Below, piece after piece: positions 15,001 through 27,000 of a stretch of DNA of 64,000 nucleotides. A program made the position numbers and the translations under genes. Under the pieces are notes generated by a model, which worked only from the letters and a program-made list of their open reading frames with translations, made no database searches and was not told where the DNA came from. This DNA is from Thraustochytrium sp. TN22. Lineage: Eukaryota > Sar > Bigyra > Thraustochytrida > Thraustochytriidae. Location: the NCBI GenBank assembly GCA_013306675.1, contig JABLUY010000015.1:186001-250000 (forward strand), given 5' to 3'. The first letter of the stretch is position 1, and the number at the start of each line of letters is the position of its first letter.

Positions 15001-18000
15001 CTTGAGGTCGCTGCCAGAAATGTCGTGGGCCAGCAGGCCGGTGTTCTCGGCGCCGAGGGAGAGCACAAATCCCCCGCCAAGGGCCGAACCCGCCGACGTT
15101 GTGATGGTCTGGACCTCCGACACGGCGGAAAGCTTGACGCTAATCTCGTACGATCCTCGAATGACCGGGTCGAACTCATAAAGGTAGGTGCCTGTGGCGC
15201 GGCCGACACGGTAAACTGGCGCGCCCACAACGCTAGCTCCGCGGCGAGCGTCAGACACTGGCACCGAGGCGTCGTCCAGCGTACCGGCAAGCGCCACAGT
15301 GAATCGCTCATCGCCAATCACAAAATTCTCGCCGCGAGCCAGACCGATCGGCGAGGAGGTCTGGAGGACTGAATCGCCTTCCGCCATCGTACCACAGGCA
15401 GCGCATAGCTCCACCCAGTCGACCGCGGTCTGTGTCGGGGTCAAAACCACAGGCGCACCAGAGGCGACCTCGTCGAGGCGGCCCGTCAGCGCCCAGCCAT
15501 CCACGCCAACGATGGACACCTCCACCAGATCCAGGCCAGTCACGCCGTCCGCGCCGCTCTGGAAGCGCATGTTTCCCATAGAGTCGCGCGCGTGCACCGT
15601 GAAGGAGCTGCGCACATTGGACGTGCCGGTCGCTAGGCCAGCGCCCGTGGCGGTCGTCGTAAGCGCGTCGATGGCGCCCGGGTAGATGACCACCTCAAAA
15701 GGGGACGTGCGCAGGTCGCGCTCGTACATGAGCTGCGAGGCAGGTAGAACCACCGCCGCCGCACCAGACGCGCGCATGCTCGGTGTGCGCCAGCGGAGCT
15801 TGACACGAGCCGCACCGCCACTCTGGCGGTACTCCACGCGAAGACTGGAAAGCTGGCCTGCCTGCGCCGCATTGACCGAGGCAGACCAGGTGTCGGCGCC
15901 GGCGGCGTCCTCCCAGCGGTCAATCACGAGGCTGCCGTCGAGGTAAATTCGCACGCGAGAGTCTGTCTCGACGATGAGATCGTGCAGGCCGGTCTCGGGC
16001 AGGAGCACGTAGCCATCCCAGCGAACGGAGAAGAAGTCGGCCGCGAAGCCTGCCAGCGGCGTCTGCACGCCCCAGTCGAAGTCAATGCCGGCGTCAACGC
16101 GAGTCGTGCTGCACGCATCCGCGAGGAAGCCTGGGCAGTGGAGCGCTGCCGCAGGGTGCGCGAGAATCTCCTCGGCAGTCAGATCAACCGCAGTGACAGG
16201 GTCCGTGAGGTCCTCGCGTTTGAAGTAGGTCGCCAAAAGGCCGCCCTGCGTCCGTAGACGCACCTGCAGCGCATAGGTCCCGGCGATGGTCGGCTCGTAC
16301 TGCACGGCATAGATGCCGTCGGTGTTGGGCTCGCTCGTGGTCACGCTCGCCGGGAGCACGACCTCCTGCGTGACATCTAGACCGGTCAGCGGGCTGGCAC
16401 GGCCTACCAGCTGAATCCGAAGGTGATCGGGCTGTAGCAGCGGGCCGTCAAGCTCATTGCCAAAGATGTCGATGGCCTGCACGGTAAAGGACTCCGGGAC
16501 ACCCTCCGTGGCGATCGGCCTCGCGGTGTGCGTTGACGTGTGCGGATGCGCACGGGCTGGTGCCACGAAGACGCCGGCGTCCAGGTTCGTCCGAACGTCG
16601 CTGCCGTCCACCTGCACGGAGATATCGTAGGTGCCCTTGATCGATGGCACGTATGAAACACGGTACCGCGCGTCGCCGAGGGACTCGGTCACAACGGTCC
16701 CGCGGGACTTCTCCACGACGGTGACCGTTGCGCTCCCGCCAGCGAGCAGGCTCGACGCGTACGGGAGCACCTCGAGGACCGCGCCTGGGTGCCAAGTCAT
16801 GGCGAGCTCCACTTCGCAGGTTTGCGTTGTGTCACAAACCGTCGTGCAGCCCCCCGGAAAGCTTGCGGTGATGTCGAGCCCCAGTGAGGAGGCCCCAAAG
16901 GCGTCAAGCACGGCCTGCAGGGCCGGCAGGTTGCTGGTGGCGGCGATCGGGGCGGAGGACATGCCGAGCACATGCAGCACGAACGATCCGCTCGAAGCGT
17001 CGCAGGTGAGCACCTGCACCTCGTCGGACCCAATGACGTGCGCAGAGCTAGACGTGCGGTGCACAAGCTGCACCGCGATCAAACCGCTGTCATCGTCCTG
17101 CACGCGCAGGTTTCCGGCAAGGCCCTCGACCGTTTGCAGCACCGTGATCCGTGGTGCAACCTGGCCGTTGGCAGAGAAGGCGAGACCGGAGGCGTCAGCG
17201 ACGAGGAGGGGCTGCCGGCTGCCCACATGCGGGCCTGTGTTCTCAAAGCGCACCGTCCAGATGGCACCGAGCGGTAGACCGGAGCTTGCGTCGTACCCGT
17301 AGTCGTCCTTGGACACTGTGAGCGTGTCAATCGTCGAGAGTAGCTCGAGCGCAGCCTGAACCTCCGCGGCGGTGGCGAAGGCCGAGATGGGGCCCGTCTC
17401 TTCTCCTTCAAAGCTCAGCGTGAAGGTGCCCGACGCCGGGGCCACGCCAGGAACAAGCTCCTGCACAGTGATGCCCGGGCTGCTCCCCGTCAGCGCCGTG
17501 TCTACCGTGTACGAGACGAGCCCAGTGATGTCCCCCGGGGAGTCAAGGAACTCGATCCAAACGTAAGGCACCCCAACGCCGTCTGCGCACAGGTTTGTGG
17601 TGCTAATGTCAGCGCCTGTGGAGGTACTCACGACGACGTGACCGCTGCGAATGCCATCGAAGGCGGCCTGGAGATCGCTGACCATGTCCACATCAGCGTC
17701 CAGGGTTGCGGAGATGCCCGCGACATCAGGCAAAGATACCGTGAAGGTGCCGGTATCAGCATTACAGGTGAACTCGTGAACCTCCCGGCGAGCGTTGGTT
17801 GCGCCCTTGGTGGGCTCCGCAACCTCGAAGGTCATGGACGGGTCATTTCCGGCGACGACGAGGTCTGGGAGATCGCCCCGCAGGCTCGTGAAAGTGATCT
17901 CGATGGGTTCGGGCGTACCCGCAGTGCACGCGGTGAGCTGGCTGCCGCCAATGGTGACGTCCACGGAGCCAATGGTAGGGACCGCCTCAAGGGCGGCTTT

Positions 18001-21000
18001 GATCGCGGACTGGTCGTCGCTATACATGATGAGAGCGCTCGTGTGGCCGCGAAAAGTCACCGTGAAGCCTCCCAAAGACGCGTCGCACCGAATGGTCTGC
18101 ACCTCGCTGGTCTCCGCAAGAACCTCTGCGTCCACGTAGATGACTTGCTCGTCGTACCGGGGACCGTCGCGCACTTCCACTTCAAAGGTGAAAACATCGC
18201 CGGCAACACCCCCGACGAGACCATCGCCCTCGCAGAACGAGTCGGCCGCATCAATGGCGCCAATCGCCACGGAAAGCGCAAACGGGCTGCCCTCGACTTG
18301 CAGCCCGCTCGAGCCGTCGCGAACCACCAAATCATACTCGCCGGCCTTCCAAAAGGTGTACGTGATCGGGTATGTCCCTGTGCTGGCGACCGTGGTGAAG
18401 ATGGCCGCAGCAGCCGTGCCGCCGAGCAGCGCAGTGTTGGTCGAGAATGCCGCAGGGTCCCACTCGTCCAGGTGCGAGGTGAAGGTGATGGCCCACTGGA
18501 AGCCATTGCTCGCTACTGAACGGTCAACGAGGACAGAGCGGCGCGTCCCGGCCACCTCGTTCGCCGTGCCGCCGGTGCCATAGTCATACTCGACCCAAAG
18601 CGCCTCGAGGGCGACGCGCATGGCGCTCGAAGAAATATCGTACGGGAGCTCCCGCGTGGTGCGGCCGGCCCAGGTAATGGAGAAGCTGCCGTCCAGGGAC
18701 GGATCACTGGTGGACGTGGTGAGCAGGAGCACCGCGGAGGAGCTGACCACCTCCTCGACGTCGGACCCAGTCTCACGAACCGACACTAGGAAGCTGTCCG
18801 CGGTACCAGCAAGGTCAATGTCAACGCCAGTTCCGTCGCGTGCATTGGAAAAGACGTCCCGTGCGAGAACAGTGAAGGACGCAGGCGTGCCCGAGGTGGC
18901 CACCGTGAGTCCAGCACCAGTGGCGACGGAGGAAGGTGCGTGCAGCTCAGCATGCTTGCACACGACGGTCGAGGCCACCATGGTGCTCTCCGTGAGAATC
19001 GTTTGGTCCTTGTAGGTGGCCATCACCTCGTAGGTACCCGCTTGGCGCAGCGTGTAGGTGACGGTGTAGGTGCCATCGGAATTGTCGCGCACATTTGCGA
19101 GGATCTCGTGGCCGGCAATACCGCCGGTACCGACAAGCTTGACGATCAAGTGCTCGGACTCGCCACCGACGTGCTTGAGGTTGCCGTAGGTGTCCCGCGT
19201 CGTGATGGTAAAGGTCGCGACTCGGCCCGCCACCGCGGCAGAGAGGCCTGTCTCGGCGCCCTCCTCTGTCGCGCCGGTCGTCTCGTGCGATGTCGGGCCT
19301 GGGCTGACGCGGACCGAGAAGGGCGAGCACTTGGATGCAGCGCCCAGCCCGCAGTAAATGTCGGTACCACTCTTGGTCTTGACCGAGACCAAATAATCGC
19401 CGGCGACCATGGCCGTGTAGCGTCCCACGAAGCGGCCAGCTCCAACGTACTCGGGCGTAACGGTGAGCGCCTCGGGACCCAAAAGCGTGACCTCAAATGG
19501 GTCCTCACCGGATTCGTCATTCGTCATGCGATCGTTGCCACGGCTGTCGCGGCTCTGGATCTCGAACGTGGTTTCAATGCCGGCAGACACGCCAGAAGAC
19601 TCAAGGCCCGGACCCCAAGCCGTGGTGTACGGGTAGTCCGCCGCGCCCGGTACAACCGCGACAGCAAAGGGCGAGCCAACGATGTGCTCAGCGCGGTACA
19701 GGCTCGCCCTTGGCACGGTCTGGCGCGCGACGCTGTAAGAGGACCATTCGAGGCGAACGGACGCCTCGCCGGTGAGCTCCTTGAACTCGAGCCGGATGTC
19801 GTGGAAGGCACCGGCTTGAAGGGCTACCTGCGTTGCGCGAAACTCGGACACGCTCTCATCACTGCGCGCCGCGAGGTCCCAGGCGTCAATGATGAGCTCA
19901 TGGTCAAGCCAAAGGCGAGCGCCGTCCCGGACGGTAACGTAGAAGGTGAAGTCTTCGCTGCGCGGGCCTAGCAGCTTGCCCTGCCACCTTGCGGAGACGT
20001 AATCGCGCCCGTAGGGGGTGATGGTGCCTTCGCCCCAGGAGAAATCTACAACCGGGTCCACGCGAGACAGGCTCGGCACGCCAGAGAGCCACTGGTTGTC
20101 GAAGTAGTCGGCGCGAAGGCCACCCTTGACGAGCTGCCTCACGCTCAGCGCGTACGAGCCGGTGTGCTCCGGCGTGTACGCGCCTGTGTACGACGGTAGG
20201 CCAGCCACCTTCTCCTCGATCAGCAGCGCAGGGTGATCGCCCTGCAGGGCGGCGTCTGAGCCCTCCTGCGGCTCGAGCACGAGCGCTGAAGGCGTGGTCC
20301 CGAGCAGCCCCGAGGTGTCGACGACGAGGTCGTCGAGGTTGCCCAGATCATTGTGAAAGGTGACGCGCCAACGGTAGCGACCAAAGCCTGGCGAAAGCGG
20401 GCCGTCGCGCGCAACGGTGACGGAGGTTCCGGCAAGCGGACTCAGCCCCTCCAATGCCGTTCGCATCTCGTCCGCAGTGCAGTCGAACGGGAGCGCCGCC
20501 GTGGTGTCACCGCCGAGGGAGACCGTGAACGTGCCCGAGATGGGCGTCGGGTCACCGCCGGTGATCTCGATCGACTGGATCTCGTGGCGAACCGGGCTGG
20601 CCACCATGAGGGGAAGGTTGCCAAGGTTCCTCAAGAAGGTCACGGTCCAGCGAAAACCGGAGGTGAGGTCCTCGCGCTCCACGCTAACAGAGGAGACGGT
20701 CGACAGGGCGGTGAGGCTGGCCGCAAGGTCATCCGCGCTTGCATCGAAGGGAATGTTGCCCGTGTGCGCGCCCTCGTACGTGAGCACGAAGCTGCCCTGT
20801 AGCGGGCTAACGCCTTGCTGGATCTCTTCCACGTCGGTGCATGGTGCAGACGAGCACGTGAGCCCAGTTTCGTCAATCACCAGCGGCGCGACGTCGCCCA
20901 CCGGGTCAGCGAAGGTCACCGTCCAGGTGGGCGCGGCGCCCGACACCGTCACCGAGGTGATCGTGTCGAGCGCGTTGAGCGCAATTTCGATGTCGGAGGC

Positions 21001-24000
21001 AGACGCATCGTAGTTCACGGTCGCCGCCACGGGGGCCCCGTTGAAGTTGATGTCAAAGGTGCCCGCGGTAGCGCCGGCCGTCAGTTTGATGACCTGCTCC
21101 TCTGCCACAAAGGACGAAGAAGCGGAGACCGTCACGGTCTGAACCTCGGCTACGCCGGTCTGGACTTCAAGAGTGTGGAGGGCCTGGCCTGTACCGGTCA
21201 GCGTCGTGTAGGCCGCATCCTCAAGAAGCGTGGGCAGCGGCCCGAAGTCGCCCGTGAAGGTAACATCCCACTGGAAGGCGCCGGCGCCAAGGTCAGAGCG
21301 CGTCACGTCACAGGAGACGACACCAGAGAGCAGCTCGAGTGCGTCTTTGACCTCCTTGGCGGTGGCGTCATAGTTCAGCATGGCCGTGTATTCCACCGCC
21401 CCGGTTTGCCTGGCGTAGGTGGTTGTGTCCAGCTTGAGGCGGAACTGGCCGCCCGTGACGATCGTGCCGCTCGTGTACACGCGCTGGATCGAGTAGCGAA
21501 CAGGCACGTACTGAGCGACACCGCCGTCCGCGGCCCACTCGTGCGTGCCGTCAACGACACTGACATCGGAGGTCCAGAGCTCCGTAAAGAAAATGTCGGC
21601 GCCTTGAAAGCCGGGTTGCGCGGACACATCGCGCACCGGTCCACCGGAGAGCTTTTTCGGCTCAATGGTGAATTGGTTGGCCATTCCCTTCACGAACTCC
21701 TCCACGACCGGGGTGATGACTGCAGTGGAAGAGTCCTGCAGGCTCGAGGAGTCCACCTCGATTGCATCGACGTCCCCGTGCAGATCCTCGAACGTGATAA
21801 GCAAGCGGCACCCATAGAAGCCATTCTCGTTGTCCACCACCTCGCGCGAGACGGACACGCTGCCAACGAGAGCGCCGTTTGCATCGTAAAGGCCAGAGAA
21901 GAGCGCAGCAATGGAGGACTCGCTGTCGGAGACCGGGTCAAAGGCAGCCGTTGCGGTGGCCCCGGCACCACCGACACGCAGCGAGACCGAGCCACTCCAC
22001 CCGGAGGTAGCCTCTGCATGGAGAAATGCAACACGCTGCGTCTCAAACACCAAGCCGGCAATGCCATTCGTGAGCGCGGAACCGGTTGCCGTGGTCGCGG
22101 CTGCGCTCGCACCGGCACGCGCGATGACCGTCGGCGTGGCCGGCGACAGCACGCCCTGACCCGCAGCGCTGAGTGTGGCTACCTTGAAGGCGTACGTGTT
22201 GTCCACAACGAGGCCCTCGGCGGTGAAGCGCTTCAGAGACGGGTCCTCACTGCCGTCGTACACCAGCACGGCGGGCGTGCCAGCCTGCACTTCGGCGCAC
22301 ACCACGGAGGCGGCGTTGTTGTCGTTGGCGCCCGGCACGTAGTCATAGCGCACTCCAAAGAGACGGCCCGAGGTACCCTGAAGGAGAGGGAGGTCGCCCG
22401 CCTCGGTGAGGAAGGTGACGTCCCACTGATAGCCCGGGCGCGGCAGAGTCACTGGGGTCCGGGCACCGACCTCGACTTCACCGATGGTTGAAAGGCGCTC
22501 CAGAGCGCGGCGCAGGGCGCCGGCCGAGATGTCATACGGAAGCTCCTGCGTGGTGGCGCCGCGGAAGCTCAGGGTGAAGGTCCCAGCAAGGGGGGCCACG
22601 CCTTTCGTGTACTCCGCAACGCTAATGCCAACCCCCGTACCCCCCGTGAGCGCCGAGTCGTCCACGCCAAGGGTCTCCACATCGCCGTGTTTGGCGTCAA
22701 AGGTGATGGTCCACGTGTACGAGCTGGCCGTGCCGGTGCGAACCACGGTGACGCCCTGGCCAGCGTCGGCAGCGCTAGCGACAGACGCGAGGGCGTCAAG
22801 AGCATCTTTGACGTCGTCTGCCGCAGCATTGTATGCGATATCGCTCGTGGTCTCGCCGGCAATGCTGAGGCGGAAGACGCCGCCGCTGGCGTCCGTGGTC
22901 TGAACGGTCTGCACCTCCGCCTGCTCCGCATCGGCGGTCATGAGCACTCGCTGTACCTCGGCCTTGACCGGGTCCGGGTCCGCGACAGTGTTAGGTGGGA
23001 CGGAGTCGAAGCGGTAGACCTTGAAGCCCGTAGCCGGGGAGCCACGCATGTTGGCAGATCGCGCCCAGCCGAGCGAGATGGCGGTGGCCTCCACGTCGGT
23101 GATGGAGGGCGTCGCCGGCGCGGCTGGCAGCGCCGCCGCCAGGACAGCCTGCATGGGCGAGCGCGGCGAGAGGCCCTCTTCGTTCAGCGCGCGGACGTAG
23201 AAACGGTACGGCTTGCCTTCGGTGAGCGAGCCTGAAACGTGCGAGAGCGAGCCGGCAGCAAGGCTGGTCACATCAACCTTGGGCGAGTTCGAACCCGAGC
23301 AGCTCAGCGCCGTCGCAACGGCCTTGACCAGCGGGATGGTCTCATAGTCGCCAGATGCGCCGGGAACGAGACCGCCCGTGAAGGCGATCACCTGCATGAA
23401 CTGATCCAACCCAGAACCGACCTCACGCCTGTGCACGTGCACCGAGACAGGGCCGCCCTGCGCTGAAGCGAGCGCAGCCTCGATGCCGGCCTGGACATCC
23501 GCCGCGCTAGCGTCGTGGTCGTAGGTGCCAAGGTCGATCACATCCGGAACGACGCCATTGACTGAGGTCGACGCGGACAGCTCGCCGTGCACGAGCTGTA
23601 GCGTAAATTGGCCGCTCACGACTTCGCCGCTGCACGAGGGAAGGACCGTCTGCACTGAAGGGTCGCCACCACCCGCATGCGTGGCGGCCATGCTGATGGA
23701 AGTGCCAGTAAAGCCGGCGTCGTTGACGAAGATCTCCTCAATTTCACCGTGAAGCTCCAGAAAGGTGATGGCGTAGTCGTAGACACCGGCGCTCGGGTTG
23801 GTACGAGTGACGTCGACGAGGCCGACCATTGGCTCCAGCGCATCACGGATATCGTCCGCCGCCGGCACGCTCGTGAAGTCGATGGCACTCGAGCTCATGC
23901 CCTGGTACACGAGGGTCACGGTGCCGGCAGCACTTGAGGTGGAGAGGGTCTGCACAGGCAGGTCGCCAAAGTTGGCAATCTTCGTGAAGGCGCCGCCGTC

Positions 24001-27000
24001 GCCGTCGTCGCGGTAGATTTCGTAGCCCAGGATGCGGCGGCCGCCGTTGTCCGCTGGCGCGGCCCAGAACACGCCAGCCATCGCATCGCCAGCCGCGCTC
24101 GTCCCCTCGTGAGTCATGGCTGGGTCGCGCCGAGGCTGCGTAGGGGCCGCCGGAACCTTGGGGTTCTCACGCGCCACGAAGATTGACTCCTCCGAGAAGT
24201 CGCCCACGCCGAGTGCGTTCAGAGCGCGCACCTTGGCACGGTACTTCTTACCAGGCACAATGACAAACTTGGATGCGGTGTCGAAGGCGGTGACATGATC
24301 CAGGTCGGTTCCGTCAAAGACCATGGCAAAGCCGCCCCCGGCCCAGGCATCCATCCACAGCTCGTAACCGGTGACGGGCGACCCCCCGGTGGTGGGCGGG
24401 TGCGACCAGGCCACAACGAGGGAGGAGCTCGTGGACGCGCGCAGCACGGGTGCCGCCGGGCGGCCAGGCACACCATGGGTGGGCGACGCGAAGCGCGGCA
24501 AGGTCTCGAGCGGCGTTCCGTATGAGCAGCACCCCGGGCACGTGTCCTCGCACGTGGTCTTGGCCGAGACGCGCACGTAGTAGTTCTGGCCGAGCACGAG
24601 GTTGGTGATGTCGAAAACAAAAGGAGCACCAGAGCTCAGATCAGTGATTTCGGCCGTAGAGGCTGCCCCGCCGGTGCCGGCTCGTGTTTGGGAGATCGTG
24701 ACGCTCGCCAGGTTGCCCACGTAGCCACCTGTGAGTGCCGATTCGACCTTGTCGAGGATCCGTACATTACCGATATTGCACACAGGCGCCGTATCGAGGC
24801 GGCAGGCAGAGAAGGTAATGTCCCAGCGGATGAAGGAGCCGTCCACGGCGTCCACCACGCGGTCCACCTCGACGGTGCCGACGGCAGACAGGAGCTCCAG
24901 CTCGGCCTTGACGACGGCGGCAGAGGCGGTGGCAGGGATGCTCGAGGTCGTCTCCGTGGCGCCCAGGTCGTCCTCAAAGATGAGCTGAAAGCTGCCGCCG
25001 AGCGGGTCACTGCCATCCTGCGTGCTGACAACGCCGAGGCTGGGCGACTCACCGGAGGCCGTCGCGGTGAGGCGGGTCGCGTCGGGGACGAGATCCTCAC
25101 GGTCAAAGCTCGCGAAGGGAAAAGCACCCGGGTTCGTGCTGAAGGTGACCGTCCACGTGTAGGCACCGCCCGGTGCGTCAGGGCCGGAGCGCACAACGTC
25201 GACCACCCCGACATTCGGAAGCTCCTCGAGGCGGCTCTTGAGCACGGACGCCTCAGCGTTGTACTCAATGTCACGCGTCGCGTGACCGCGCAGTGCCAGG
25301 ACAAAGCTGCCACGGATCGAGTTACCCTGTACGCTGGTGACGGCGGCGCCACTGCAATCGCCGGCCGTATCGCCGTCCGCGCAGACTTGCACGCGCGCGT
25401 CATTGCCGCGCAGATCGGCAACGCTCGCCACAGTCAGCGCGGGCAGGTCGCCATCGAGCGAGTCCGCCGTGAAGGTGACGGCATAGTCCGCGCCGTTGAG
25501 GGCCACGGCGATGTTCCCCGACCCGATGGACGGCAGGAGCTCCAGCGCCTCCTGGAAAGTAGTCGCGTCAGCGTTGGTCGCAATGCTGCCCGTGGTGAAA
25601 CCCCCGAAGGCGAGCTTGAAGGAGCCAGAGACATCGGCCTCGCCCTGAACCACCTCAGCAACCTGAACGATGCGGTTGCCCTCTAGACCCTCGAGGTCCG
25701 TCTCGAGCAGCGGCATGTCGCCGGCGTGCGTGGCGACATCGTCAAAGGTGATGAGGACCCGTTCCGGGTAGATGGGCGTACCGGAGTTGTCCAGGAGCGC
25801 GCGACAAATTTGCGACTGCGAAACGGCGGTCTCCGAGAGGATGCTCACGGTGACCTGGTTGATGGAGGTCAGGCTGTTAAGCTTGTCCTCAAGGTCCACC
25901 TGCGTGGCGTCCCACTGAATCGGATCCGTCCACTCGCCGTTAAAGCTGAGGCGGAAGGTGCCGCCGGAGCTGTCGCATTGAATTGATTGCTGCTCCGTAA
26001 CCGTATTTCCTGAGGTCTGGCCAAGAACGCGCACGACCTGGATCTCGTCCACGTTGTTGGCGCTTGTGCTAATCTCCTGCACCTCCGGCTGAAAGGGTAC
26101 GTCGACCTGCACGGACTGCACCTCGGGCAAAATCTCTGCTGTGTCCCACTCGATGCGAAAGGCTTCGAGGTCACCGCCGCCCAGAAGAGCAGGCGGTTGG
26201 ATCGAGACGCGCAGCGTGGAACCGTCCACAACCTCGAGCGAGGCGGAGGCTGGCGCGCCGGGCGGCACGTTCCGGGGCGCAAGGTTGGGCGGCGCCGCCA
26301 TGGCGTAGCGACCGCGGCCCTGGTCGTTGGCTGCGGCGACGCGCACCCAATAGGTCACGCCCTGCTGGAGCCCCACAATCTCGTGGTGCAGCGAGGACAT
26401 GTCGGTGAGCGTGAATGAACCAAGGCTGCCCGTGTTGAAGGGCGGCGCAACACCCGTGACGAGCTCAGACACGCCGCTTGCGATGCCGGCGAAGGTGCCG
26501 GTGAGGGCACGCACGTCCATCTCCAGCACGTTGAGCGCGCCATCCTCATTCGGGCCCAGTAGTTCCGAGAGGAAGGTGACGCTCCACTCGTAGCCACCGT
26601 TCTCGTCCGCGTCGCTGCGCACAACATCCACCTCCCCGATGGTGCTCAGCCTCTCGAGGGCCTCCTTGACGGCGAGCGCAGTGGCGTCGTGCGGGAGGTA
26701 ACCGGTGACCTGGCCCTCGTACGCAAGCGTGAAGTAGCCGCCCAGCGCGGTGGAAGTGCCGGCCTGATTCGGAGAGACGGCAGCGGTGGCATCCGAGGCG
26801 AGGGAGTCGTCCACGGTCATTGTCAGGCTGCTGCCGGCCTTGGTGTCAAAGGTGATCTCCCAGACGCAGTCACCGTAGGAGCCAACCGACGCGGTGGTGA
26901 CGGTGACAGAGCCGACGGACGCGAGGAGCTCGAGCTCGGACGCAATGAGCGCCGCCGACGTGTCGCAGTCGGAGCCGGCGCCGAGATCGGCCGGGTTGAC

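Noticed and set aside
454-22491. Long plus-strand reading frames opposite the giant gene (for example 20815-22491, 558 codons; 6190-7491, 433 codons; 454-1584, 376 codons)
   Set aside because: They are Arg/Gly/His-rich mirror images produced by GC-rich third positions of the minus-strand gene and show no domain or conserved motif.
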